From NCBI RefSeq assembly GCF_002104765.1, contig NZ_NCXM01000035.1, positions 1-57,738 of the forward strand: a stretch of DNA of 57,738 nt, in the 5' to 3' direction. Position numbers and translations under genes: made by a program. Below the pieces are notes generated by a model. The model was not told where the DNA came from. It made no database searches and saw only the letters and a program-made list of their open reading frames with translations. The stretch is from Mycolicibacterium vulneris. GTDB taxonomy: Bacteria; Actinomycetota; Actinomycetes; Mycobacteriales; Mycobacteriaceae. This document shows positions 42,171 through 51,909 of the stretch, one piece after another; the first letter of the stretch is position 1; each line of letters begins with the position of its first letter.

Positions 42171-43192
42171 CAGGGTTCCGTGCACCTTCCCGCATCTGAC
42201 CTATAGATATTGGCGCGCACGGTCTTACCCGAAAGGTCTGTGCCGCGGATCCCGAATTGGCAGAGATAGTACGGGATGGTGGCGCCGTTCACGCCGAGCC
42301 GGACCAGCTTGCGGTAGTTCCGCGGCGCCTTTTGGAGCGCGGCGTCGAGGCGGTCCTTATCGCCATCGAGTATCGGCGCCAGCCGATTCAACTGAGCTAT
42401 GGTGCCGGACAGCGGCGGGCGGGCCTCGGCCAGCAGATCCGCCAACGAGGCGGTTCCCTTGTCCAGGGCGTCAATGGCGGATCCGATTGTGTCGCGGTCA
42501 CCCGACAGGCCGCTGACAAGCTGCTCGAGGCGATCGATCGCGCCGGAGAACTGTTTACCGTCCTTGGCAACCGTGCCGATAACGATGTTGAGGTTGTCGA
42601 TCAGCTGCTGCACGGTTTGATCGTTGTCGGCCAAGGCATTTGAAAACGACGTCGTCTTGGAGAACAGCGACTCGAGCGTCCCGCCCTGCCCCTGGAAGAC
42701 CTGCAATAAACCGGACGTCAGGGCGTTGACGTCGCGCGCGTTCAGGCCCTGGGTGACGGGCTTGAGTCCGCCGAGTAGCAGATCGAGGTCAAGCGCCGGC
42801 GCGGTGCGGCTGACCGGAATCTGACCGCCGGCCGGCAGCCGCTTGGGCGAGCCCGGTCCATCGACGAGTTCGAGGTAACGATCGCCCACCAGGTTGAGGT
42901 AACGGACCGCCGCCCTGCTGCCCTCGGTGAGGACGACGTTGCGGTCGGCGTCGAATTTCACCACAACTTTCTTGTCCGGCTGCAGCGAAACACTGTTGAC
43001 CGTGCCCACCCGGATGCCGGCGACCCGCACCGACTGGCCCGGCTTGAGGCGCGACACGTCGGTGAACACCGCCGAATACTCGGTCGTCGCACCCGTCCGG
43101 TACTGGCCGAAGATGAAGAACAGGAATGCGGTGAGTATCGCCATCACGACCGCGAAGATGCCGAACTTGATCAGCGTGGCGCGCGTCCTCAT
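42170..43192 (-). CDS. mceB: Mce family protein MceB
   Basis: 340 aa. Start ATG at 43192, overlapping the mceA TGA (ATGA). One anchor helix (FGIFAVVMAILTAFLFFIFG), MCE domain (LKPGQSVRVAGIRVGTVNSV; LNLVGDRYLELVDG), helical stalk and a C-terminal Cys pair (IPYYLCQFG ... DAGRCTEP). No Pro-rich tail. Confidence 0.93.
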   Translation of the reverse strand: MRTRATLIKFGIFAVVMAILTAFLFFIFGQYRTGATTEYSAVFTDVSRLKPGQSVRVAGIRVGTVNSVSLQPDKKVVVKFDADRNVVLTEGSRAAVRYLNLVGDRYLELVDGPGSPKRLPAGGQIPVSRTAPALDLDLLLGGLKPVTQGLNARDVNALTSGLLQVFQGQGGTLESLFSKTTSFSNALADNDQTVQQLIDNLNIVIGTVAKDGKQFSGAIDRLEQLVSGLSGDRDTIGSAIDALDKGTASLADLLAEARPPLSGTIAQLNRLAPILDGDKDRLDAALQKAPRNYRKLVRLGVNGATIPYYLCQFGIRGTDLSGKTVRANIYRSDAGRCTEP

Positions 43193-44451
43193 CCGGGTTG
43201 TCCGATCTGCGCGGAGTTGCGTGGCGGTCCGGCGATCGGCCCGTACAGCAGCTGTTTGAGTAGATCGGAGTTGATCAGCAGCTGTGGGTTTCCGTATCCC
43301 ACCGGGTCGGCGCCGATATCGGTGATCAATTGCGGTGGGGCCGTATTGAACGGCAGTTTCGGCAGACCCACGCACTGCGGGCCGCCCGTCGCCGCAACCT
43401 TGGGCAGGTTCGTCGGGTACCGATAACGCTCAGCGCCCCACGTGAGGCTCGCCGAGATGTTGATGCTCGGTTCCGACAACGGCGCCGCGTGCGATAGCTG
43501 TACGAGCCCGGCGAAAGCGCAGTTGAGCGCCGGGGCGTACTCATTGGTCAGATCGGTGGTCGGCACCAGCAGATGCAACACATCCGTCAGCGGTTGGCGG
43601 TTCGTCGACAAGACGTCGTTGCCAATGTCGGCCAAGCCGATCGCGCTGATCAGCAACGCATCCAGGTTGTGCTGCTCATCGACAAGTGTCTTGCTGATCC
43701 GGGTCGTGTTGGCGGCGGTCTTGATCAGGTCCGGAGCCGCGTCGGCATAGGCGTTGGACACCGCCGGCAAGACCGTCAGGTCATGGCGGAATGCGGGAAG
43801 GCTCGGCTCCAGCTTGGCCAGGAACGAATCCAGGTCGCTCAGCGACTGGCCGAGTTGCGGGCCCCGCCCACTGAATGCCTGTGCCAGTGCGCCCAGCGAC
43901 TCGTTGAGCTTGGGCGGATCGATGTGTGACAGCACCGACACGAGTTGCTGGAATACCGTGTTGATTTCGACCATGACGTGCTGGCCCTGCAGCGTCTGGC
44001 CGCTGTGCAGCCGTTGGGCCGAGGGCTGATCAGGTGGCACCAGCTCGACGGACTTCGCGCCGAAGACCGTCGATGACGCGATGTTGACGAGCACGTTGCC
44101 GGGGATGAAGTGCAGCTGCGATGGGTCCATCGCCAAGTGAATGGCCGCCTGGCCGTTGGGCAGCGACTCGATCGAGGAGACCTTGCCCACCTGCACGCCG
44201 CGCATCTTGACCTTGGCGTCCGGGTTCATGACCAGCCCGGCGCGTTGCGAGATCACCGTCACCGGCACCGTTGTGGTGAAAGAACCCTGAAACAGCCCCA
44301 CCGCGACGGCGAAGATCAGACCAATGATGAGGACGGTGGCTAATCCGAGCAGGGGCGGCAGGTAATTCCGTTCGGCCGGCGCCCGGCCATGGCCGGCGCG
44401 CGCCGGTCGGCCTGCGGCAGCGCCGCGACCCGCCGGAACATTCTGCGTCAT
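43189..44451 (-). CDS. mceA: Mce family protein MceA
   Basis: 420 aa. A Gly/Ala/Arg-rich cytoplasmic start, one helix (LLGLATVLIIGLIFAVAVGLF), MCE domain (GLVMNPDAKVKMRGVQVGKV; STVFGAKSVELVPP), then the Mce4-like helical region and a cholesterol-uptake-porter-type C-terminus (SLTWGAERYRYPTNLP). GAGGTGA precedes the ATG. First mce gene after yrbEB. I cannot assign the operon to a numbered Mce class. Confidence 0.92.
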   Translation of the reverse strand: MTQNVPAGRGAAAGRPARAGHGRAPAERNYLPPLLGLATVLIIGLIFAVAVGLFQGSFTTTVPVTVISQRAGLVMNPDAKVKMRGVQVGKVSSIESLPNGQAAIHLAMDPSQLHFIPGNVLVNIASSTVFGAKSVELVPPDQPSAQRLHSGQTLQGQHVMVEINTVFQQLVSVLSHIDPPKLNESLGALAQAFSGRGPQLGQSLSDLDSFLAKLEPSLPAFRHDLTVLPAVSNAYADAAPDLIKTAANTTRISKTLVDEQHNLDALLISAIGLADIGNDVLSTNRQPLTDVLHLLVPTTDLTNEYAPALNCAFAGLVQLSHAAPLSEPSINISASLTWGAERYRYPTNLPKVAATGGPQCVGLPKLPFNTAPPQLITDIGADPVGYGNPQLLINSDLLKQLLYGPIAGPPRNSAQIGQPG

Positions 44452-44470
44452 TGCTGTTTCACCTCCTCTG

Positions 44471-45316
44471 CTAACCGGACAGGTTGAAGTTGCCGTTTGT
44501 GCCGTAAATAGAAAGCGAGACCAACAGCGTCACGGACACCACGACGATGAGCGAGGTGCGCACCGCGTTGCCGGTGGCGTTGCCGACGCCGGCCGGCCCG
44601 CCGGAGGCGAAATAGCCGTAGTAGGTATGGATCAGCAGGATGGTCAGCGCCATCAGGATGGCCTGCAGGAACGACCACAACAGGTCGATCGGGTTCAGGA
44701 ACGTGTTGAAGTAGTGCTGGTACAAACCCTGGGACTGCCCGAGCAGGAACGTCGTGGTGAACTGGCTGGCCACGAACGACAGGATTACGGCGATGCTGTA
44801 CAGCGGCGTGATCGCCATCATTCCCGCGAGAATCCTGGTGCTCACCAAATAGGCAACCGGCCGGATAGCCATGCTCTCCAACGCATCGACTTCTTCGTTG
44901 ATCCGCATGGCACCCAGCTGAGCGGTCACGCCGGCGCCGAAAGTGGCCGCCAGACCGATCCCGGCGACCACCGGTGCCGCGATACGCACGTTGATGAACG
45001 CGGACAGAAAGCCCGTCAGCGCCTCGATGCCGATGTTGCCCAGTGAGGTGTAACCCTGAATGGCCAGCGTGCCGCCCGCCGCCAGTGTCAAAAAGCCGAC
45101 GATGACCACGGTCCCGCCGATCATCGCCAAAGTGCCCGCGCCCATGCTGATCTCGGCGATCAGTCGAACGACTTCGCGCGTGTAATGGGTGGCCGCGAAG
45201 GGCACCCCGGCGAGCGCTTTACCGTAAAACTGGGTGTGGTCGCCGATCCGCCCCATCAGGGCGACCGGCCTCTCGAGTTGGCGGGTTAATCGCGGATATG
45301 TAGCCCTCAGCGCCAT
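44471..45316 (-). CDS. yrbEB: YrbE-type permease subunit B of the Mce importer
   Basis: 281 aa, MlaE-family integral membrane protein. The conserved EExDALE loop is INEEVDALESMAIRPVAYLV, which couples to the ATPase; GYTSLGNIGIEALTGFLSA and several other hydrophobic helices are present. With YrbEA it forms the permease driven by the MceG ATPase, which is encoded elsewhere. 7 nt after yrbEA. Confidence 0.93.
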   Translation of the reverse strand: MALRATYPRLTRQLERPVALMGRIGDHTQFYGKALAGVPFAATHYTREVVRLIAEISMGAGTLAMIGGTVVIVGFLTLAAGGTLAIQGYTSLGNIGIEALTGFLSAFINVRIAAPVVAGIGLAATFGAGVTAQLGAMRINEEVDALESMAIRPVAYLVSTRILAGMMAITPLYSIAVILSFVASQFTTTFLLGQSQGLYQHYFNTFLNPIDLLWSFLQAILMALTILLIHTYYGYFASGGPAGVGNATGNAVRTSLIVVVSVTLLVSLSIYGTNGNFNLSG

Positions 45317-45323
45317 TGCTGTC

Positions 45324-46142
45324 CTACTTCGCCGTCATCTTGATGCCGATCGCGGTGACGACCACGTTGACGACGAACAGGGACATGAAGGCATAAACCA
45401 CGGTTTCGTTCACCGCGTTGCCGACGGCCTTGGCGCCCCCGCCGGTGATCGACAGGCCCCGATAGCAGGCAACCAAGCCCGCGATCAGACCGAAGAGGGC
45501 TGCCTTGATGCAGGAAATGACCACCTCGGGCACGCCGGTGAGCAAGGTGATGCCCGCGGCGAAGGCTCCGGGATTGACGTCTTGCACAAACACCGAAAAG
45601 ACGTAGCCGCCAAGGACCCCGATGATGACAACGAGGCTGTTGAGCAGGAAGGCGACCAATCCGGAAGCCAGCATGCGCGGTGTGACCAGCCGCTGGATCG
45701 GGTTGATGCCCAGCACCTCCATCGCGTCGATCTCTTCGCGAATCGTTCGCGACCCCAGGTCCGCACACATTGCCGTTGCGCCCGCGCCCGCCACGATCAG
45801 AACCGTGACCAGCGGACCGAGCTGGGTTACCGCGCCGAACGCGGCACCCGCGCCGGATAAGTCGGCGGCGCCCAGTTCACGCAACAGGATGTTGAGCGTG
45901 AAGCTGACCAGGACGGTAAACGGGATCGCCACCAGCAAGGTTGGAGCCAGCGACACCCGCGCGACAAACCAGGACTGCTCCAGGAACTCCCGCCACTGGA
46001 ACGGCCGGCGGAACAAGAACCTGACCGCATCGGCCGACATCGCGAACAAGGCTCCGACGGCCTGCATGGGCCCCGAGAGGTCGAACTTGAGCCTGAGCGC
46101 GGGCAACCCCGTCGACCAGTGGTCAGCTCCCTTGGTTGCCAT
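45324..46142 (-). CDS. yrbEA: YrbE-type permease subunit A of the Mce importer
   Basis: 272 aa. Conserved loop REEIDAMEVLGINPIQRLVT plus five to six hydrophobic segments. First gene of the eight-gene operon; the ATG at 46142 is preceded by a 382-bp non-coding stretch that should hold the promoter. Confidence 0.93.
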   Translation of the reverse strand: MATKGADHWSTGLPALRLKFDLSGPMQAVGALFAMSADAVRFLFRRPFQWREFLEQSWFVARVSLAPTLLVAIPFTVLVSFTLNILLRELGAADLSGAGAAFGAVTQLGPLVTVLIVAGAGATAMCADLGSRTIREEIDAMEVLGINPIQRLVTPRMLASGLVAFLLNSLVVIIGVLGGYVFSVFVQDVNPGAFAAGITLLTGVPEVVISCIKAALFGLIAGLVACYRGLSITGGGAKAVGNAVNETVVYAFMSLFVVNVVVTAIGIKMTAK

Positions 46143-46524
46143 CGGTGGCAGCCCCTTCCCGAGCTACGAGACCGACAGTCTTGTTGTGGCGCAACGAGTG
46201 CGGTACATTCGACAGAATTGACAGCTGTAAAGGCGCGCTGACGAGGGCGAAATGCTCAGCGGGCAGCCATGTTCCGGCGTCCGTCTGCGCTGCGACAGCT
46301 GCGAGTCCGCTCACCACAGACCTCCGTTCCGTCGCGTGACATGGCACCGCAAAAGGAGGGGCTCCACGTCTTGAAGCGTCCGGCGATTATGACTCATACC
46401 GAGTCCAGGCGGAGCGAAAAATGCATAACCGTTATCGCGCATCTCGCGGCCAGTGCTGTGAGGCAGGTAACTGCGTCCCAACGGAAGCGACGGTCGGCTC
46501 AAGCATGTCAGTGCTGCTCCAGTC
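46143..46524. other. Non-coding gap holding the mce operon promoter
   Basis: 382 bp between yrbEA and the CoA-transferase gene (both minus strand). Open frames here are short, start poorly and lack mycobacterial codon bias. I see no clear -10/-35 pair or operator palindrome, and no TnnAACnnGTTnnA-type KstR site. Confidence 0.6.
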
Positions 46525-47730
46525 CTAGGTGACGGCGCCGGCCGTCTTGAGTTCGATGATCCGGTCCCAGTCGAGGCCGAGCTCCATCAAGATCTCGTCG
46601 GTCTGCTCTGCGAATCCGGGGGCCGGCCCGGTCTGTGGCGCTGCGACGTCGAACTGCACCGGGTTGGCCACCAGCTCGAGTTCGCCCGCCTTGACCATGT
46701 ACTCGTTGGAGCGGATCTGCGCGTCGTCGGCCGCCTGGAGGGTGTCCTGTACGGGTGCCCACGGCCCGGAGAGCGTGGCGAAGCGCTCGCTCCACTCCGC
46801 CAGCGTGCGGGTGGCGATGGCCTTGGTCAGCAACTCCACCGCGTCGGCGGTGCTGGCGGCGATGTTCTCCACCGTGTCGAAACGCGGGTCATCGGCCAGC
46901 TCCGGCAGGTCGACGTGGCGGCACACGTCGGCCCAGAACTTGGTGGGCTGCATCATCACAAAGGAGATATAGCGGCCGTCGGACGTCGTGTACAGCCCCA
47001 CCAACGGATTGTTGGGGGCGCCGTGCACGCCCGGCGGCGGCGCCTCCAGCCGCTGGTTCAAATGCTTTGTCAGCGCGACGGTGTGCCCCATGGACCACAG
47101 CCCGCTGCCGAGCAGCGACACGTCGACTACTGACGGTTCGCCGGTGCGCTCACGCTTGAGCAGGGCCGCCGCTATGCCACCGGCGAGGTTGGTACCCGAG
47201 ATGGTGTCGCCGTACGCAGGTCCCGGCGGCGCGATCATGCCCGGCATGCCGGCGGGGGTAATGGTGGCGGCGGTTCCGGCGCGGCACCAGAACGCGGTCA
47301 TGTCGTAGCCGCCCTTGGTGGACTCCTCGCCGCGCGGGCCGAGCGCGCTCCCGCGCGCGTAGACGATCTTGGGGTTGATCGCCCGGATGTCGTCGACGTC
47401 GATGCCGAACTTCTGCCGGTGGTCGGGCAGGAAACTGGTCAGGAAGACATCGGCGCGACGGGCCAGCTCGTAGAGCACTTCCTTGCCCTCGGGCACCGAC
47501 ATATCCAGCCCGATGCTGCGCTTGCCGCGGTTGGCGTGCTCGATGTTGGGGTTGGGATCGCCTTCAACGCGCAGCATCCCGGTCTGCCGCAGCCCGCGCT
47601 GGGGGTCACCGGTCACCGCGTGCTCCACCTTGACCACGTCGGCGCCCCATTCGGCGAGCACGGCACCCGCCGAGGGGACGAAGCCGTACATGGCGACTTC
47701 GAGGACGCGGATGCCTTCTAGCGGCCTCAT
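46525..47730 (-). CDS. CaiB/BaiF family CoA-transferase
   Basis: 401 aa class III CoA-transferase. LEGIRVLEVAMYGFVPSAGA and LAEWGADVVKVEH at the start, NRGKRSIGLDMS, and GGYDMTAFWCRAGT with the catalytic aspartate at D143; GLYTTSDGRYISFVMM later. It moves CoA between carboxylic acids or acts as a racemase. AAAGGAG precedes the ATG. Divergent from the SDR-ferredoxin-P450 operon, implying a shared pathway. Confidence 0.9.
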   Translation of the reverse strand: MRPLEGIRVLEVAMYGFVPSAGAVLAEWGADVVKVEHAVTGDPQRGLRQTGMLRVEGDPNPNIEHANRGKRSIGLDMSVPEGKEVLYELARRADVFLTSFLPDHRQKFGIDVDDIRAINPKIVYARGSALGPRGEESTKGGYDMTAFWCRAGTAATITPAGMPGMIAPPGPAYGDTISGTNLAGGIAAALLKRERTGEPSVVDVSLLGSGLWSMGHTVALTKHLNQRLEAPPPGVHGAPNNPLVGLYTTSDGRYISFVMMQPTKFWADVCRHVDLPELADDPRFDTVENIAASTADAVELLTKAIATRTLAEWSERFATLSGPWAPVQDTLQAADDAQIRSNEYMVKAGELELVANPVQFDVAAPQTGPAPGFAEQTDEILMELGLDWDRIIELKTAGAVT

Positions 47731-48098
47731 GCGCCGGCTCCTTTCGCTGAGACGGCGGCTACTGCGACGGTCGCTGCGGTCCCAGTGGCGGGCTCTGCCG
47801 TGTCCTGGGCAGGCATTCCGTACCCCCCTAGTGTGGTGGCGATCACGATAATTTCATTCTCTTCCCCGGCGAATCTTACATTCGACTTTCGATAATTCAA
47901 GAAAGTCTCAGGAATGGGATCGACGTGCCGACCAGGGCCTCAACTGGCCGTACGCTGTCGGACTGGGCCTCTCCGCGCAGGCCGGACACGGTGTTGCGCG
48001 CGTGTTGCATGGCGCTCCGCGCGGAGAGTAAGGTTCTCATAATTGTAAGGGAGATTCTTTGTGACTGAAATTGCCCCCTTCGGAGCAGAGGCCTCAAC
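47731..48098. promoter_or_regulatory. Divergent promoter region, CaiB versus SDR operon
   Basis: 368 bp without a credible gene. It holds GATAATTTCATTCTC (47847-47861), a degenerate match to the GAGAATANYATTCTC palindrome seen at two other catabolic operons, a repeated CGATAATT (47846 and about 47889), and a CTCCGCGCGGAG palindrome (48015-48026) before the SDR gene. Confidence 0.5.
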
Positions 48099-48800
48099 AT
48101 GAAGACTGCGGTAGTCACCGGTGGCGGATCCGGCATCGGTCTCGCCGTCGTGCGGCGCTTGCGCGCCGACGGTTTGAACGTCGCCTCTATCGACCTGCGT
48201 CCGTCGGAGGATGACTTCGCGTTCACCGCCGACGTGACCGACCGGTCGCAACTGGACGCGGCGCTGTCGGCCATCCGCGCCCAGCTCGGTCCGGTGACGG
48301 TTCTGGTCAACGCCGCCGGGCTCGACGGTTTCAAGAAGTTCAACAACATCACCTTCGAAGACTGGCACCGGGTGATCGACGTCAATCTCAACGGCGTCTT
48401 CCATACCGTCCAGGCGGTGCTGCCCGACATGGTCGAGGCGGGGTGGGGCCGCATTGTCAACATCTCGTCGTCGAGCACGCATTCGGGTGCTCCCTATATG
48501 AGTCACTACGTGGCGGCCAAGTCGGCGGTCAACGGCCTGACGAAGTCCCTCGCGCTCGAGTACGGGCCCAAAGGCATCACGGTCAACGCGGTGCCGCCGG
48601 GCTTCATCGACACGCCGATGCTGCGCGCGGCCGAGAAGAACGGATTCCTCGGCGACATCGACGAGACCATCGCGCGAACCCCAGTACGCCGGATGGGCAC
48701 CCCCGAGGACATCGCGGCGGCGTGCGCGTTTCTGGTGTCCGAGGAAGCCGGCTACATCACCGGTCAGATCTTGGGCGTCAACGGCGGTCGAAACACCTGA
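48099..48800 (+). CDS. Short-chain dehydrogenase/reductase
   Basis: 233 aa classical SDR. Cofactor motif TGGGSGIG (7-14), NAAG (71-74), catalytic Ser in NISSSSTHSG and YxxxK as Y137-K141 (YVAAK). DLRP after strand 2 suggests NAD(H). It probably oxidises an alcohol made by the downstream P450. First gene of the SDR-ferredoxin-P450 operon. Confidence 0.92.
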   Translation: MKTAVVTGGGSGIGLAVVRRLRADGLNVASIDLRPSEDDFAFTADVTDRSQLDAALSAIRAQLGPVTVLVNAAGLDGFKKFNNITFEDWHRVIDVNLNGVFHTVQAVLPDMVEAGWGRIVNISSSSTHSGAPYMSHYVAAKSAVNGLTKSLALEYGPKGITVNAVPPGFIDTPMLRAAEKNGFLGDIDETIARTPVRRMGTPEDIAAACAFLVSEEAGYITGQILGVNGGRNT

Positions 48801-48853
48801 GCGGTGGCGATTCGTCAGCGGTGCCCGGCAACCAGCGTGAGAGGAGAAAGCCC

Positions 48854-49054
48854 GTGAAGGTCTCGGTGGATTCAGAACGGTGCCAGGGCCACACCCTGTG
48901 CGCGATGATCGCTCCGGATTCGTTCCAGCTCAGCGACATTGACGGCAGTTCGTCGGCAATCGACGAGGTGGTGCCCGCCGATCGCGAGGACCAGGTGCGT
49001 GAAGCCGCGCAGTCCTGTCCGGAGCAGGCCATCATGATCACCGACGACGCCTGA
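48854..49054 (+). CDS. 3Fe-4S-type ferredoxin, His variant
   Basis: 66 aa. CQGHTLC gives C10 and C16 with His at 13 where 4Fe-4S ferredoxins have Cys, and C55 in SCPEQAI completes three ligands, the mycobacterial P450-partner type. GTG start with a gaggaga site. Sits between SDR and P450 genes, so it is the likely electron donor to the P450 that follows. Confidence 0.92.
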   Translation: MKVSVDSERCQGHTLCAMIAPDSFQLSDIDGSSSAIDEVVPADREDQVREAAQSCPEQAIMITDDA

Positions 49055-49099
49055 GCCGGCACGGGCCTTAGCCAGCGAAACACATAGGGAGACAGAGCG

Positions 49100-50464
49100 T
49101 TGAGTGTCGACGACGTCGTCAATGACAGCGACCGCAAGAAGAATCGGTACCACTTCGACCGGCATTCCTCGGAGTACCGGTCCAAGTTCAAGGCGATCAC
49201 CGAAGAGATGCACGCCAAGTGCCCGATGGCCTGGACGGACACCTATGGCGGGCACTGGGTCGCGGCAGGCAGCCACGAGGTCTTCGAGCTGGCCCGCTGC
49301 CCCGCCGTCTCCAACGATCACGACATCCACGGGGAACGCCGCGGCTACAAAGGCATTTCGATCCCCACCGCCAGCCGGGTCAGCGCGGTGCGCGGCGGCA
49401 TCCTGGAGATGGACGACCCCGAGCACCGCATGTACCGAACGGTGCTCAATCCGTACCTGTCACCGGCGGCGATCAAGCGCTGGGAACCGTTCATCGACGA
49501 CGTGACGCGTGCCTGCCTCGACGAGAAGATCGAGAGCGGCCGCATCGACTTCGTCGACGACCTGGCCAACATCGTGCCCGCCGTCTTCACGCTGGCAATG
49601 CTGGGCATCCCGCTGAAGAAGTGGAACATGTACAGCGAGCCGGTGCACGCCGCGGTGTACACGCCCGAGCACTCCCCCGACATCGAGCGCGTCACCGCGA
49701 TGCACCGCGAGATGGGGCTCGACATGGTCAACAACATGCTCGAGATACGCGCGAACCCGCGGCCCGGCATCGTGAATGCGCTGCTGCAGATGCGGATCGA
49801 CGGCGAGCCCGCCCCCGATCTGGAGATCCTCGGCAACCTGGGCCTGGTCATCGGCGGCGGCTTCGACACCACGACCGCCCTGACCGCCCATTCACTGGAA
49901 TGGCTTTCGGAAAACCCGGAGCAACGACAGCTGCTCAGCAACGAGCGCAAGACCCTGCTCGACCCCGCGACCGAGGAGTTCCTGCGCTACTTCACTCCGG
50001 CGCCCGGCGACGGCCGGACCTTCGCCGACGACACCGAGCTCGACGGCACGCAGTTCAAAGAGGGTGAGCGGCTCTGGATTTCGTGGGCGATGGCCAACCG
50101 CGACCCCTCGGTGTTCCACGACCCGGACCAGATCATCCTCGACCGTAAGGGCAACCGGCACTTCAGCTTCGGGCTGGGTGTTCACCGCTGCATCGGGTCG
50201 AACGTGGCACGCACCGTGTTCAAATCCATGCTGACCGCGGTGCTCGACCGGATGCCCGACTATCAGTGCGATCCAGAGGGCACCGTCCACTACGAGACCA
50301 TCGGTGTCATTCAGGGCATGCGTAAGCTGCCGGCCACCTTCACGCCCGGCCGCAAGGTGGGAGCGGGCCTGGACGAGACGCTGGAGAAGCTGCAACGCAT
50401 CTGCGACGAGCAAGAACTCGCCCGGCCGATCACCGAGCGTAAGGAAGCTGCGGTCATCGACTGA
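49100..50464 (+). CDS. Cytochrome P450 (second)
   Basis: 454 aa. I-helix IGGGFDTTTALTAH (251-264), ExxR in EEFLR (292-296), heme loop FSFGLGVHRCIGSNVA with C364. TTG start at 49100, 45 nt after the ferredoxin stop. A polar C-terminal extension of about 30 residues follows the usual end. CYP subfamily not assigned. The operon implies hydroxylation then SDR oxidation of one substrate. Confidence 0.93.
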   Translation: MSVDDVVNDSDRKKNRYHFDRHSSEYRSKFKAITEEMHAKCPMAWTDTYGGHWVAAGSHEVFELARCPAVSNDHDIHGERRGYKGISIPTASRVSAVRGGILEMDDPEHRMYRTVLNPYLSPAAIKRWEPFIDDVTRACLDEKIESGRIDFVDDLANIVPAVFTLAMLGIPLKKWNMYSEPVHAAVYTPEHSPDIERVTAMHREMGLDMVNNMLEIRANPRPGIVNALLQMRIDGEPAPDLEILGNLGLVIGGGFDTTTALTAHSLEWLSENPEQRQLLSNERKTLLDPATEEFLRYFTPAPGDGRTFADDTELDGTQFKEGERLWISWAMANRDPSVFHDPDQIILDRKGNRHFSFGLGVHRCIGSNVARTVFKSMLTAVLDRMPDYQCDPEGTVHYETIGVIQGMRKLPATFTPGRKVGAGLDETLEKLQRICDEQELARPITERKEAAVID

Positions 50465-50554
50465 GCTGCTCACAATTTCTACGAGTGGGCCTGTTCAGCG
50501 TGACCACCCCCTATATTTGGGGCAATTGCGCGTGCAGAGATGGGAGACGCAACG

Positions 50555-50983
50555 GTGAAGACTTTCGCAGTGAGCCTTGCGCTTGCCATTGCCGCGCTGA
50601 CTGTCACGCCGACCGCCCACGCGGACATGCTGTTTGGCAACTACCATGTGGACACGAACCGGGATCCCGGCCACTTCTGGATTTGGTCGATTAGCCCGTG
50701 CGTCCAGCCGGCGCCAGGATGCGCGCAGGTGTACGCGACTCCGCAGCCCAACGGGCAAGCGACGGTCTACAGAGGCGTAGCTCAGCTGGCCAATGGCCGT
50801 TACACCATGGCCGTCGATGTGCCCGACGGTGTTCGCTGCGTGGTCCAGTTCTTTCCCTCGCATGACGTCTATTCGTGGGATGCGGTGACGCTGGCGGGTC
50901 AGGTCGACTCGACGTTCGACACGGGCTGCGGTGGTGGACCCGGGGGCAGCAACAGTTACCCGTTCTCGCTCGTGCGATTCTAG
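50555..50983 (+). CDS. Secreted protein before the second Mce-associated pair
   Basis: 142 aa. Signal peptide ending PTAHA, then FWIWSISPCVQPAPGCAQVYA, VPDGVRCVVQFFP and DTGCGGGPGG, four cysteines in the mature part. Layout recalls the secreted protein at 35.96 kb. GTG start at 50555 with ggGAGA 8 nt upstream. Runs into the Mce-associated pair after 32 bp. Confidence 0.75.
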   Translation: MKTFAVSLALAIAALTVTPTAHADMLFGNYHVDTNRDPGHFWIWSISPCVQPAPGCAQVYATPQPNGQATVYRGVAQLANGRYTMAVDVPDGVRCVVQFFPSHDVYSWDAVTLAGQVDSTFDTGCGGGPGGSNSYPFSLVRF

Positions 50984-51015
50984 CCGCGTGAGACGTACAG
51001 GAGTCAGTAAGCACG

Positions 51016-51909
51016 ATGGCTGAGGCCAAGGAACCGCCGCAAGATTCGGCCACCTCGAAAGCCGAGGCGAGGGCATTGCTCGAGGAAGCCGAGGCCGAGG
51101 CAGCCGAAGCCGAAGCGCTGGCCGCCGCGGCGCGCGCCCGCGCCCGTGCCGCCCGGCTGCGGCGCGAAGCGCTGGCCCAAGCTGAGGCTGAGGCCAAGTC
51201 CGAGACTGAGATCGCCGAAGAAGCCTCGGACGCCGCCGAGGACGCAACCGACACCGCCGAGCCGGAGACCGACGAGGCGACGACCGCCGAGCCGAAGACT
51301 GACGACGTCAGCGACACCGCCGAGGCAACCGACGAAGCGGAGACCGAGGAAGAAGTCTCCGACGAAACCCCCGAAGACGCGGAATCGGAATCCAAGCAGG
51401 CGCGCTCTCGGCGACGCCTGCGGCTGCCCTCGTGGTCCGTGGCATGGAAAGCTGCCGTCATCATCCTCATCTGCGCCTTCGTCGCGGCCAGCGGATACAT
51501 GATGTGGCAGCGTCATGAAACCGTCGAGCGCAACCAGCGCGCCGCGAACTTCATCGCGGGAGCCAGACAAGGTGTCGTCAACCTGACTTCCATGGACTTC
51601 AACAAAGCCAAGGAGGACGTCCAGCGGGTGATCGACAGCTCGACCGGCCAGTTCCGGGACGACTTCCAGGCGCGTGCAAAAGATTTCACGACCGTCGTCG
51701 AGCAGTCCAAAGTGGTCACCGAAGGAACCGTGAATGCGGCCGCCGTGCAATCCATCAACGGGGATTTCGCGTTGGTTCTCGTCGCGGCGACATCGCACGT
51801 CACCAACGCCGCCGGCGCCAAAGACGCACCACGCAATTGGCGGCTCAAGGTGACCGTCAAAAACGACGGCGGGCAATACAAGATGTCCAACGTGGAGTTC
51901 ATTCCGTGA
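51016..51909 (+). CDS. Mce-associated membrane protein, long type (set 2)
   Basis: 297 aa. A 125-residue Ala/Glu-rich, coiled-coil-like and acidic cytoplasmic part, one transmembrane helix (about 142-162, AAVIILICAFVAASGYMMW), and an outer domain KEDVQRVIDSSTGQFRDDF paralogous to the 34.4-kb gene. Ends with a GTGA overlap to the short-type gene. Confidence 0.87.
   Translation: MAEAKEPPQDSATSKAEARALLEEAEAEAAEAEALAAAARARARAARLRREALAQAEAEAKSETEIAEEASDAAEDATDTAEPETDEATTAEPKTDDVSDTAEATDEAETEEEVSDETPEDAESESKQARSRRRLRLPSWSVAWKAAVIILICAFVAASGYMMWQRHETVERNQRAANFIAGARQGVVNLTSMDFNKAKEDVQRVIDSSTGQFRDDFQARAKDFTTVVEQSKVVTEGTVNAAAVQSINGDFALVLVAATSHVTNAAGAKDAPRNWRLKVTVKNDGGQYKMSNVEFIP

Noticed and set aside
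36536..46142. Assigning the operon a specific Mce number (for example Mce4 or Mce5)
   Set aside because: Numbered classes cannot be separated reliably by eye; a phylogeny of MceA and YrbEA would be needed.
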